Source: Streptosporangium violaceochromogenes
GTDB lineage: Bacteria > Actinomycetota > Actinomycetes > Streptosporangiales > Streptosporangiaceae
DNA length: 64,000 nt
Assembly (NCBI RefSeq): GCF_014654615.1
Contig: NZ_BNBB01000006.1
Location: 124,001 to 188,000 of the forward strand
Direction: 5' to 3'
In this document: piece by piece, positions 54,304 through 62,069 of the stretch
Layout: each line of letters begins with the position of its first letter
How positions within the stretch are numbered: position 1 is the stretch's first letter
Translations under genes and position numbers: made by a program
Notes under the pieces: model-generated
The model's database searches: none
What the model was told of the DNA's origin: nothing
Seen by the model: only the letters and a program-made list of their open reading frames with translations

Positions 54304-54330
54304 CTGTGGAAGGCCCGAAGTTTTCCACAG
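54304..54330. promoter_or_regulatory. inverted repeat resembling two facing DnaA boxes
   Basis: CTGTGGAA (54304-54311) and TTCCACAG (54323-54330) form a perfect 8-base dyad with an 11-base spacer. TTTTCCACA differs at one position from the actinomycete DnaA box TTGTCCACA. It lies between the receiver and NlpC/P60 genes and could be a DnaA-titration or regulatory site; this is inference. Confidence 0.35.
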
Positions 54331-54410
54331 ATCCGATCCCGGCCCCTCGCCGATCGCGTCCGCCCGCCGATCCTGAGGCCGACCGTTCGCCGAGCCCAAG
54401 GAGGCCACAC

Positions 54411-55343
54411 GTGATCACACCGCTCGTCGCCGTCATCGCCCTCGCGGTGACCCTCGCCGGAGCTCACCAGGCGTCCGCGCACCGCCTTTTCCCGGCGGCC
54501 GCGGACGGCTGGGCCGGGGTGCTCACCGGGCGTTCCGGCGGCTCCGAGAGCGGCCCTCCGGGAGATGCCGTCAGGCCGCCCGGAGGGCCCTCCCTTCCCC
54601 CCTCCCCCTCCTGCCGGGCCGGTCGTGGCGCCGGCCGGGGGAAGGCGGGCGCGGCCGGTGCGCCCCGCGCGCCCGGCGACCTCGGCGAGACCGAGGAGAA
54701 GGCCGACGCCCGCGAGCCCGGCAGAGCCGACAAGCCCGGTGAGCCCGGTGTGGGCGGGCCGGGCGAGAAGGCCCTGGCCGCCTGGACGAGCACGGTGGGC
54801 ACGGCGACCCTGGCGAGGATGGTGAACGCGGCCGGAGGGGCGCCGGGAGGCGCCGGAGGACCCGGCGGGAGAGGCGGGGCGCCCGGTGGGGACACCGCGT
54901 GGCCTGAGGGGGCGGTCCGCCGGGTGACGGCGCCCGCGAGACGCTCACGGGCGCTTTCCGGGAGGGTGGCGGCCGCCGCGGCGCTCCGGCAGGTCGGCAG
55001 GCCGTACGTCTGGGGCGGCGGTTCGAGCGCGGGCCCCACCGGCGGCGGCTTCGACTGCTCGGGGCTCGCGCTGTACGCCTGGTCGAGGGCGGGGGTCAGG
55101 CTTCCGCACCACACCGGCGGCCAGTTCAGGCAGGGGCGCCGGGTGCCGTTCCCCCGGCTCCGCGCCGGAGACCTGGTCTTCTTCGGCGGCGGTGCCAAAG
55201 ACCCCGCCCACGTGGGGGTCTACGTCAAGGACGGCGTCATGGTCCACGCCCCCAAGAGCGGCGCCACCGTCACCACGGCCCGCTTCGCCGCCTCGGCCTA
55301 CTACCGGGCCCGCTACCGAGGAGCCGTCCGCCCGGCCCCCTGA
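54411..55343 (+). CDS. secreted NlpC/P60-family cell-wall endopeptidase
   Basis: 310 residues from the GTG at 54411, chosen for AAGGAGG 6 bases upstream. A signal peptide (about 1-23, ALAVTLAGAHQASA) precedes a long Gly/Pro/Ala-rich spacer (to about 180). The C-terminal NlpC/P60 domain has catalytic Cys216 in GGGFDCSGLALYAWSRAG, His267 in DPAHVGVYV and a third polar residue, His279, in MVHAPKSG. Such enzymes cut the gamma-D-Glu-diaminopimelate bond in peptidoglycan stems during growth or sporulation. The frame is open far upstream, but only because the region is GC-rich. Confidence 0.92.
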   Translation: MITPLVAVIALAVTLAGAHQASAHRLFPAAADGWAGVLTGRSGGSESGPPGDAVRPPGGPSLPPSPSCRAGRGAGRGKAGAAGAPRAPGDLGETEEKADAREPGRADKPGEPGVGGPGEKALAAWTSTVGTATLARMVNAAGGAPGGAGGPGGRGGAPGGDTAWPEGAVRRVTAPARRSRALSGRVAAAAALRQVGRPYVWGGGSSAGPTGGGFDCSGLALYAWSRAGVRLPHHTGGQFRQGRRVPFPRLRAGDLVFFGGGAKDPAHVGVYVKDGVMVHAPKSGATVTTARFAASAYYRARYRGAVRPAP

Positions 55344-55439
55344 CCCCGCCGCCCCCGGCGCTCGGTGCCCCCTAGATCATCCACTTCGCGCTTCGGGTGT
55401 CGATTCCCCTCCGGATGCTGGTAGCCTAATCACTCGTTG

Positions 55440-55511
55440 GCCCCCTTAGCTCAGGGGATAGAGCACCGGCCTCCGGAGCCGGGAGCGCAAGTTCGAATCT
55501 TGCAGGGGGCA
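55440..55511 (+). tRNA. tRNA-Arg (anticodon CCG)
   Basis: A complete cloverleaf: acceptor GCCCCCT with AGGGGGC, D stem GCTC/GAGC, anticodon stem CCGGC/GCCGG around loop CTCCGGA (anticodon CCG, reading CGG), T stem GCAAG/CTTGC with TTCGAAT. Discriminator A at 55511; CCA is not encoded (next bases CAC). TAGCCT about 12 bases upstream is a -10 candidate. A strong hairpin repeat follows 50 bases downstream. Confidence 0.95.
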
Positions 55512-55540
55512 CACGATCTTGACCAGTGGTTCCAGCCGCT

Positions 55541-55612
55541 GACCAGGGCGAAGGACATAGAAACGGGCGGGCCTCCAGTCTCACGGAGTCCCGCCCGTTC
55601 TCATTGGCGCTC
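55541..55612. repeat. island-flanking hairpin repeat, left copy
   Basis: The hairpin 55562-55599 has stem AACGGGCGGG/CCCGCCCGTT, one mismatch, then CTCC/GGAG and an 8-base loop. Its 38 bases match the right copy (59391-59428) at all but one position, and similarity fades gradually over about 20 bases on the left and 13 on the right. It acts as a likely terminator for tRNA-Arg and for the minus-strand operon. To its right, 55650-55700 has faint similarity to the 3' end of the VOC gene. Confidence 0.75.
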
Positions 55613-55770
55613 ACGGTTTGTGGACCAGCTGTGGGCCGGCAGCCTGCGATCTAGAGGAGGGGAGCGTGGTTCTGCCCTTCGGGTGGGTCTTGTTCGTCTC
55701 TTGAGGGCGGTTTGCCGGTTGCAGCATGATCGCGAGGCAGACGTTCGCCGCGACTCGGGACATCCTCCGG

Positions 55771-56343
55771 TCAAGGGGCGGATGAGAGCAGGTCGGCCAG
55801 GATCAGCAGGATGTCCGCCGGGTTCAGGGCGAGTGCGATCTGGCGTGCCACCGGCCGTATCTCGGGATCCTCGCAGAGGGACCGCCACATGTTCTCCAGT
55901 TCCGGTTGGGTGGGATCCCGGTCGGAGGCGGATGGGATCAGGTCTTTCTGGAGGCCGTACGCGACGATCGGCAGGAGCTGCTCCCGGGCCCCGGCCAGGG
56001 TGCTCCGGAGGCCGGTGGACTCGGAGCGAAGGCGCTCGGCGCTGGCCGTCAGCACGCGCAGCGCGATCGAGCGCTCCATCTCTCTGCGGCGCTGTGTCAC
56101 CCGTTCAAGGGTCAGCGGATGCACGCCGCCACGGGCCGACACGAACTGCGCCTTGAGCGCGAGAACCTCGTTCTCCGCCTCGGTGGCGCCGATCGCCCGG
56201 TACACGGCACTCGCCTCGTCAAGGAAGGCGACGACCACGTCGCCGACTCCAAGGTCGAGCGCCGTGTGGGCGCGCATGGCGTTGGTGGATGAGTTGAGGA
56301 GCCGCTCGTACCTGTGCAGGCGTTCGTGCAGAAAAGGTCGCAC
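55771..56343 (-). CDS. unknown helical protein, last gene of the metallopeptidase-DUF2589 operon
   Basis: 190 residues, mostly alpha-helical by composition, with coiled-coil-like heptads (LTLERVTQRRREMERSIALR, SAERLRSESTGLRSTLAG; about 75-125). The C-terminus is a leucine-rich helix (ALNPADILLILADLLSS). There is no signal peptide or membrane segment. The start is GTG at 56343, two bases after the previous stop, so translation is coupled to the 245-residue protein upstream. No family is recognised. It probably acts with the neighbouring proteins as a structural or regulatory partner. Third codon positions are less GC-rich than in the flanking chromosome. Confidence 0.78.
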   Translation of the reverse strand: MRPFLHERLHRYERLLNSSTNAMRAHTALDLGVGDVVVAFLDEASAVYRAIGATEAENEVLALKAQFVSARGGVHPLTLERVTQRRREMERSIALRVLTASAERLRSESTGLRSTLAGAREQLLPIVAYGLQKDLIPSASDRDPTQPELENMWRSLCEDPEIRPVARQIALALNPADILLILADLLSSAP

Positions 56344-56345
56344 CG

Positions 56346-57083
56346 CTAATCGAACTCCACGAATGTGCGCGTCCGGCCCGTGTCCTCGTCCCGCACGGAC
56401 CGGAAGTAGATGCCCTCCTCCACCATCTCGACGTTGACCGTTAACACACCGGTCTCGCTACTGCCGTTTTTGACGACGTTGGTCTCGGGGTTGACGAGCA
56501 GGTTCTCGACCTCGCTCCGGTCCACCACCGTCCTACGCCGGACCTCGTCCAGCACCTCTTTCGTCGTGCCGGTCAGCAGATCGCGTACCGGGTCCCACTT
56601 GGAGTAGAAATCGAGGAGGTCGACCTCGCCGAGGCAGGTCGTGAACACGTGCGCCCACATCTCAGTGACGATCGCGTCCGGATGCCGCGGTTCGCGGTTC
56701 GCCACGAGCCGCTCGTGGAACTCGTAAGCGATCTCAACGATCTGCGGCGATCGCGATGGCTCCGGGTTTTCATGGCTCTCCTGCCGCTTGGCCAGCTGCA
56801 CCCTCACGCGCACGCCGTGCGCCCGGTTGACGATGAATTCCATGAAGTCCTCGATGGGGAACTCGAAGCGCACGAGCTGGTTGAACCGCACGCTCGAAAC
56901 GAGGACGGGGATGGACAGCTGTATTTTCGGTACCCTGAACCGCGGTGCCGGAAAATGCCGCATCACCGAATCCTGTGCGTACCGCTCGGCCACCGCCCGA
57001 GAGTAGGCGTCGGCCATTTCTCTGGCCTTGACCATCTCCAAGAATATGTGACCGGCGTAGTCGCTCAGCCTGATCTCCGCCAT
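56346..57083 (-). CDS. unknown protein associated with the DUF2589 gene
   Basis: 245 residues, cytoplasmic by sequence (no signal or membrane helix). The N-terminus is helical (DYAGHIFLEMVKAREMADAY, then AVAERYAQDSVMRHF). A strand-rich segment, PRFRVPKIQLSIPVLVSSVR with FNQLVRFEFP, has the same flavour as the central part of the DUF2589 protein next door (VPLLAMLPIPSLRIEQVV), hinting at related folds. The C-terminus is also strand-rich (GVLTVNVEMVEEGIYFRSVR). A VEFD ending leads straight to the next gene. No enzyme motif is seen. Its position between the DUF2589 gene and the helical protein implies a joint complex. Confidence 0.78.
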   Translation of the reverse strand: MAEIRLSDYAGHIFLEMVKAREMADAYSRAVAERYAQDSVMRHFPAPRFRVPKIQLSIPVLVSSVRFNQLVRFEFPIEDFMEFIVNRAHGVRVRVQLAKRQESHENPEPSRSPQIVEIAYEFHERLVANREPRHPDAIVTEMWAHVFTTCLGEVDLLDFYSKWDPVRDLLTGTTKEVLDEVRRRTVVDRSEVENLLVNPETNVVKNGSSETGVLTVNVEMVEEGIYFRSVRDEDTGRTRTFVEFD

Positions 57084-57122
57084 GGCGTCGTCCTTCGCGC
57101 TGATCTCGGCTCGGGCAACGCC

Positions 57123-58013
57123 TCACGCGGACAGCATGTTCAATATTCTCTCCAGCCCGGCCGGCATCTCATCCTGGACGGCCTTCACGTTGACATTGAG
57201 TGAGTATTCCTTCTTCACTTCGACGTTGGTGGAGGTGTTGCGCTGGTAGGACGCCGAGACCTTGAAGCTCACCGGCCCCCAGCCGGCCTTGAGCTCGGCG
57301 TTCACCCCCAGTTGGTCGGCGGTGCTCGCGCTCTCCACGGAGTTGAGCTTGACGTTGAAGTCGACGACGACCTGTTCGATGCGCAGGGACGGGATGGGGA
57401 GCATCGCCAGCAGCGGCACCCGCACGTGGACTTCCCTCGGCGCCGGGCTCCCGCTGGCGTCGAGGTCCTTGCGGGTGTGTGAGAAGTCGACCATCACCAG
57501 CTCGCGCTTGCCGGGGTTGCCGTTCGCGTCCGGTGGCGGTGTGGTGAAGCCGACCTTGGTGATGAAGTCGACCGTGGCCAGCGCGGAGGCCACCTGGGCG
57601 TCGACCGCCGCCTGGAGCGGACCGCCGATCATCTTGCGGAAGTCGATGTTGTTGAGCTCGTTGGAGAAATCGGTGGACGGCGTCGCGAGCGGTTGCGGCG
57701 GCGCGGCCGTACGGGACAGCGCCATGTCCATGACGCCCATCGCGGCGTCGGCCACCTTGGTCGTCAGTTGTTTGGCGTCCGCCGCGTCATCTGTGGTCGC
57801 CGCGGCCAGGTCCTCATGGCTGGCACGTTCCACGTGCGCCGGTGCGGCGGGTCGGCCGGCTGTGGGCGGCCGCTCCTCCGCCTCCGCCGGGTCCGCGGTA
57901 CCCGCGGCGTTTCCCGGGCCCGCGAGGACAACGGTCTGATCGGTCGCGGACGGTCGGTCGTCGCCGGAGGCGGGGGTGTCGTTCCGGTCGCCGTGCGGTT
58001 CCTGAGTCGTCAA
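57123..58013 (-). CDS. DUF2589 domain protein
   Basis: 296 residues from a TTG at 58013, supported by GAGAAGGG 5 bases upstream; a longer frame starting at 58136 overlaps the protease gene. The first ~115 residues are Pro/Ala/Asp-rich and probably disordered. From about 125 the DUF2589 pattern is clear: IGGPLQAAVDAQVASALATV, VPLLAMLPIPSLRIEQVVVD, and a C-terminal beta-rich half (GWGPVSFKVSASYQRNTSTN, KKEYSLNVNVKAV). The family is of unknown function; no signal peptide is present. It lies 70 bases after the metallopeptidase stop and 39 before the next gene, all on one strand. Confidence 0.82.
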   Translation of the reverse strand: MTTQEPHGDRNDTPASGDDRPSATDQTVVLAGPGNAAGTADPAEAEERPPTAGRPAAPAHVERASHEDLAAATTDDAADAKQLTTKVADAAMGVMDMALSRTAAPPQPLATPSTDFSNELNNIDFRKMIGGPLQAAVDAQVASALATVDFITKVGFTTPPPDANGNPGKRELVMVDFSHTRKDLDASGSPAPREVHVRVPLLAMLPIPSLRIEQVVVDFNVKLNSVESASTADQLGVNAELKAGWGPVSFKVSASYQRNTSTNVEVKKEYSLNVNVKAVQDEMPAGLERILNMLSA

Positions 58014-58083
58014 GTCGGCCCTTCTCTCGGCCGGCCCTCGGGAGGGCGGGACGTGATCGCCGGTGGGCGATCGTGAACGAGGG

Positions 58084-59172
58084 TCAAGGCCGGTGGGACC
58101 GTACCTTGAGCCTGTATTCGCCGACGCCTGAGTCATCGCGCCGGTAGTGCCGGATCTGGAGGAAATACACGCCCGGCACCAGGGCGGCGGTGATGCTCGG
58201 GTTGAGGCCCACCCCGCTGTTGTCGTCCTCGGCGATCAGGGCTGTCTCGCGGTCGGGACCGTACAGCTTCATGACCAGGTCCGTGGGACCGCGGGTGTCG
58301 GCCACGAAGGTGCCGCCGGTCTCGACGGTGAAGGTGTAGAGGTCCTCCTCGCCGGGGTTCCCGATGCCGGCGCGGGTACGGCGTGTGGCGTCGACCACGA
58401 GTTCTTTCGCGGTCGGCCTGCGAGGTTCGGTCCGGGGATAGGCTTCGGGGCCGCCCACGTAGCTTCGATCGAGGGGGGACAGCGTGCGATTGGCGCGGGT
58501 GCCGACGCCGCCCACGACCCAGCTCCCCGGGAAGAAGTACAGCATGATCGAGTGGGGGTCGAAATCCGTGCCTTTGATGTGGGCGGCGGTGTATTTGTTC
58601 AGGACGTTGTGCCGGATCTGTTCTGGGGTCCAGTGGTTCGGCGGCCCGGAAAGGTCTTTCATCACCTGTGCGGTGTTCCACTCGATGCCTGATCTCGGAT
58701 TCTGGTGCTCGTGGGCCAGGCCGATGGTGTGCCCGAACTCATGGGCCGCTGTGCCATCGTCCAGGAAGCCGAGATTCATCGTGGGCTGGTCGAGGGGAAT
58801 CGCCCTGCAGTCGGTTCCGACGTACGACCACGCCCCGCCGGACGGCTCGAAGGAGACGCGGATCTCAGCGTCGGGCGCGTCGTCGAAAACAAACTCAAGA
58901 TTGGCGCACTCTGTCCACCATAGTGCTTCTTTTTGCACTTTTTTCCGCTGTGCTTGGGTGCCCCCCATGAACCGGACGTGGAGGACGGATCCCACCATCC
59001 ATAACTTGCCGATCGGCATGACGGCGCGCTGAGTACCGGCGACGGGGAAGGTTCGGTGAAACCGCATCAGATCGGCGGGCAGCAATCTCTCATGGCAGGT
59101 TCTCAAGGATTGAATAACGGCACCCTCGAATCGTTCGGGTGAACTTTTGCGATCGACTCGGCGATTCATGTT
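58084..59172 (-). CDS. astacin-like (M12A) zinc metallopeptidase with PPC domain, no signal peptide
   Basis: 362 residues from the ATG at 59172. The zinc motif HEFGHTIGLAHE (144-155) fits HExxHxxGxxHE, and the Met-turn is PHSIMLYF (about 206-213), both astacin hallmarks. A C-terminal PPC-type beta domain (about 262-362; PGEEDLYTFTVETGGTF, YFLQIRHY) is usually found on secreted peptidases. Yet no signal peptide or Tat motif is present, so the enzyme either acts inside the cell or leaves by a non-classical route. It is the first gene of a four-gene operon. TATACG 10 bases before the ATG is a -10 candidate. A TTG at 59196 is an alternative start. Confidence 0.88.
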   Translation of the reverse strand, partial: NMNRRVDRKSSPERFEGAVIQSLRTCHERLLPADLMRFHRTFPVAGTQRAVMPIGKLWMVGSVLHVRFMGGTQAQRKKVQKEALWWTECANLEFVFDDAPDAEIRVSFEPSGGAWSYVGTDCRAIPLDQPTMNLGFLDDGTAAHEFGHTIGLAHEHQNPRSGIEWNTAQVMKDLSGPPNHWTPEQIRHNVLNKYTAAHIKGTDFDPHSIMLYFFPGSWVVGGVGTRANRTLSPLDRSYVGGPEAYPRTEPRRPTAKELVVDATRRTRAGIGNPGEEDLYTFTVETGGTFVADTRGPTDLVMKLYGPDRETALIAEDDNSGVGLNPSITAALVPGVYFLQIRHYRRDDSGVGEYRLKVRSHRP

Positions 59173-59369
59173 CCATCGCCGTATAGTCGCTGGCAAGAGG
59201 TGCGGAGTGGCCGATGGGCATCAATTGCCGTTGGCCTGGGCCTTTGCGCCGGAAGTGACAGGATTATGTCCGGCCGGGGATGTCGCCACTCCGGTGACGT
59301 CTTCTGCCGCGGCGGCTGTCAACGACCAAGCGGTGTGGCTCTGGGCGTCGCGATCTCCCACGACACCCT

Positions 59370-59441
59370 GGTCAGGGCAGAGGGCATGGGAACGGGCGGG
59401 CCTCCGGTCTCACGGAGTCCCGCCCGTTCTCGTCGGTGCCC
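59370..59441. repeat. island-flanking hairpin repeat, right copy
   Basis: Hairpin 59391-59428, 37 of 38 bases identical to the left copy at 55562-55599 and 3.83 kb from it, in the same orientation. It begins 37 bases beyond the VOC-gene stop and is a likely terminator for that gene. Together the copies bracket the protease-DUF2589 operon. Confidence 0.75.
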
Positions 59442-59464
59442 GCCGGCTGCGGGCAGGGTGCAGA

Positions 59465-59845
59465 TCAGAGGGGGTTGAGGCGGGCCCTGAGCAGGCAGAA
59501 CTCATTACCTTCGGGGTCGGCCAGGACATGCCACTGCTCCTGCCCCGTCTGGCCGATGTCGGCCGGGCGCGCGCCGAGCTTCAGAAGGCGTTCGAGTTCG
59601 GCGTCCTGATCGCGGTCGGTGGCGTTGACGTCGATGTGCAGCCGGGATTTCCCCGGCTCCGGCTCATCACTGCGACTGAGGATGATCGTCGGCTGCGGAC
59701 CGCCGAACCCTTCGCGCGGCCCGATCTCCACCGAGCCGTCGTCCTCGCGATCGAGCACGACGAAGTCCAAAACCTCGCACCAGAACCGCGCCAGCACCTC
59801 GGGGTCGCGGCAACCGAGCACGAGTTCACTGATACGACATGCCAT
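59465..59845 (-). CDS. VOC-superfamily (glyoxalase-like) protein
   Basis: 126 residues in two beta-alpha-beta-beta-beta modules. Landmarks are ISELVLGCRDPEVLARFW at the start, SRLHIDVNATDRDQDAELER in the middle and HVLADPEGNEFCLLR at the end, where the Glu and the His of RLHIDV are usual metal-site positions. This subgroup (one-domain VOC proteins annotated as glyoxalase or bleomycin-resistance-like) is common in actinomycetes and mostly uncharacterised. The ATG at 59845 has no clear ribosome binding site. The long frame upstream of it is not coding-like. Confidence 0.88.
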   Translation of the reverse strand: MACRISELVLGCRDPEVLARFWCEVLDFVVLDREDDGSVEIGPREGFGGPQPTIILSRSDEPEPGKSRLHIDVNATDRDQDAELERLLKLGARPADIGQTGQEQWHVLADPEGNEFCLLRARLNPL

Positions 59846-60494
59846 TGACGGAAACCTGCTCTCATCTGGGAACCGCCGGGGCCGCACGTGAACCTCATGG
59901 GCTCCCACCGGCGAAGACAGTCCCGCGATCGTACTGGGCGAGGCCGGCACGGGCGAAGTGATTTTAGGGCCGGTCCCTGTCCGGGCAGCCGGGCAAGGCC
60001 GTGGGCCGTCCGGTGGGGAAGCCGACGCTGAGACATGGACCAGTCGTTGCCTGGCGTGCGCGAGCAGCAGGCATAGAAGAGATTTCGCGAACGGTGGAGG
60101 CGCGCTTCGCCCGCCGGGTGACCCGGAGGGGAACAGACGGCGGGGCGTCACCGCTCCCTTGGCAGCCGAACCAGAGACGGGCAATCGTATACACAGTGGC
60201 TTTTTAGTGTTGACTGTAACCCATATGGTATGGAAAGTCATCCGCTAATCCAATTCATATTGGAATCAGGCAAATTAGGAGAAAATTCCTTGAGCTAAAG
60301 ACTGATATTCGAGGATTGTGTGCCTTCTCTAATTGACAGACGCACTTCCAGGGAAGACGCTGGCGCACAGAAGGCACTTCCTGAGTTCCGACAAAAAAGA
60401 TCGTCGTGCGGCTACGGGGCGCGGTCCGGCGCCAGGAAGGTGCGGCCGGGCTCGGCGGACACCGTCGCGCCGCCTAACCGATGGGAGCATTCTC
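59846..60494. other. gene-free region with an AT-rich core
   Basis: About 650 bases without a credible gene. From about 60180 to 60340 it is strikingly AT-rich for this genome, containing ATATGG, poly-T and poly-A tracts, and two small dyads: TCCAAT-TCAT-ATTGGA (60248-60263) and AGGA-GAAAAT-TCCT (about 60277-60290). It is probably the control region of the secreted protein downstream, or recently acquired DNA. Confidence 0.6.
60248..60263. promoter_or_regulatory. AT-rich inverted repeat
   Basis: TCCAAT and ATTGGA flank the 4-base centre TCAT, a perfect 6-base dyad in the AT-rich core about 230 bases before the gene at 60495. Operator or structural role unknown. Confidence 0.4.
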
Positions 60495-61151
60495 GTGTCC
60501 CGGTGTTCGCCGTTGATGCGCTCCATGCGCTCCGCGACCGCGATGGCCCTCCTCGCCGCGGCGTTCCTGGTCGCGCAGTCTCCTTCCTCCCATGCCGCCA
60601 GGGGGCCGGTCGCCGATTGCCAGAACGACTCCCCCCGCAGCCGGGCCTGGTGGGCCGAGGACACCTTCGTCGCGCCTGGACACCGGTTGAAACCGTGGTG
60701 GGGGCCGAGGTCCCGCCCAGCGGGCGCTCCGCGATTCGTCGTGGGGGACGTCGTCCGCTTCTACGCCTGGGGGACCACTCAGATTGGGACTTTCGGCGCG
60801 AACAAGCACCCGACCGGCGACCCGGATGACATCGCCCCCAGTGGTGAGGGCTGGCCACTGCCGGGAGCCCCCAAATATGCGCTGCTCGTCCGGGTCGCCC
60901 GCGGCTCCGCCAGAATCCAGGACGGAGCCGACGCGGGTCGCCTGCTCGACGGATGGGTCTCCATGGGCGCCAAGAGCCCCTGCATTCGCATCGAGAGCCG
61001 AACCCGTTCCAGACTCCGCCCCGTCGAGTTCCAGTTCATGATCAACGACCCGAAACGAGACGACAATAACGACGGTCCCACGGTTTATACGCGACAGTGG
61101 CGCCTGTGCGCTCCCCCTCACCTGCGGGATCCCAACTGCGGCTCCCGATGA
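60495..61151 (+). CDS. secreted protein, possible LecA/PA-IL-like galactose-binding fold
   Basis: 218 residues from GTG at 60495, supported by GGGAG 7 bases upstream. A signal peptide (about 1-34, ATAMALLAAAFLVAQ core, ending SSHA) is cleaved before ARGPVADC. The mature part has a short cysteine-containing lead, then GDVVRFYAWGTTQIGTF and PKYALLVRVARGSARIQDG. FMINDPKRDDNNDG (181-194) resembles the calcium/galactose loop of Pseudomonas LecA (ND then NN). Four cysteines could make two disulfides. The match is by eye and the fold call is tentative; otherwise it is an unknown exported protein. Confidence 0.7.
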   Translation: MSRCSPLMRSMRSATAMALLAAAFLVAQSPSSHAARGPVADCQNDSPRSRAWWAEDTFVAPGHRLKPWWGPRSRPAGAPRFVVGDVVRFYAWGTTQIGTFGANKHPTGDPDDIAPSGEGWPLPGAPKYALLVRVARGSARIQDGADAGRLLDGWVSMGAKSPCIRIESRTRSRLRPVEFQFMINDPKRDDNNDGPTVYTRQWRLCAPPHLRDPNCGSR

Positions 61152-61292
61152 GGGGGGACCCGGCGGACAGCGTGTGCGGGTCCGGGCCGGACCGCCGGAT
61201 GCCGCCCGGTCACGGATTTCTCGTCTTCCTCGTCCCGGCCGGATGTGATCAAATGCCGCTGTCCTCGCTCGCACCGCAGTTAGGTCACATAC

Positions 61293-62069
61293 ATGCACGA
61301 CACGCATGGCATGCGCGACATGGTCGACCCCACGAGGCCTTCGGCCGCCCGCGTCTACGACTACCTTCTGGGAGGCACGCACAACTTCGCGGTCGACCGA
61401 CGGGTCGCCGACGAGGTCATGAAGGTCGCCCCCACCCGGGAGCTCGCCCAGGCCAACCGGCGGTTCCTGGTCGCCGCCGTCCGCCACCTCACGACGCTGG
61501 GGGTGCGGCAGTTCATCGACATCGGCTCCGGGCTGCCCACCGGCCAGAACGTCCACCAGGTGGCCGACGAGACCGCCCGCGTGCTGTACGTCGACAACGA
61601 CCCCCTGGCCGTCACCGAGGGACGCAGTCTCCTCGACGGGGATCGCACCAGCTACATCCGCGGTGACCTGCGCGACCCGCAGGGCATCATGACCCACCCC
61701 GAGACGAACAAGCTGATCGACTTCACCGCGCCGGCCGCGTTGATGATCATCGGAATGATGCACTACATCCCCGACGGGGACGACCCCATCGGCATTATCC
61801 GCAGCCTGATGTCCAAGCTCGCCCCGGGCAGTTTCCTGGTGCTCAGCACCGCCACCGACCGCCTCCCGCCCCGGGTACGGGAGAGTATCGACACCCATTA
61901 CCGAAGCCCCGGCACGCTCATGGTCTGGCGCGCCTGGGAGGCCGTCGAGAGGTTCTTCGACGGGATGGAGATGGAGCCGCCGGGGCTCGTCCCGGTGGAA
62001 CGATGGCCGGACACCACCGCCGACGTCGGGCCATGGGCCGTGGCCGCCGGGATCGGCCGCGCCCCCTAA
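61293..62069 (+). CDS. DUF574 SAM-dependent methyltransferase
   Basis: 258 residues. The opening DPTRPSAARVYDYLLGGTHN is diagnostic for the DUF574 (methyltransf_19) family, which is strongly expanded in Streptosporangiaceae and relatives. The SAM site follows: QFIDIGSGLPTGQNVHQVA, VLYVDNDPLAVT and IRGDLRDPQGI. An acidic/hydrophobic lid is at ALMIIGMMHYIPDGDDP. Substrates of the family are unknown. Its stop overlaps that of the convergent NB-ARC gene by 2 bases. Confidence 0.93.
   Translation: MHDTHGMRDMVDPTRPSAARVYDYLLGGTHNFAVDRRVADEVMKVAPTRELAQANRRFLVAAVRHLTTLGVRQFIDIGSGLPTGQNVHQVADETARVLYVDNDPLAVTEGRSLLDGDRTSYIRGDLRDPQGIMTHPETNKLIDFTAPAALMIIGMMHYIPDGDDPIGIIRSLMSKLAPGSFLVLSTATDRLPPRVRESIDTHYRSPGTLMVWRAWEAVERFFDGMEMEPPGLVPVERWPDTTADVGPWAVAAGIGRAP

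Noticed and set aside
55440..55511. tRNA-Arg 3' end as an integrase attachment site
   Set aside because: No second copy of the tRNA 3' end occurs near 59.4 kb and no integrase gene is in the window. Only the downstream hairpin is duplicated.
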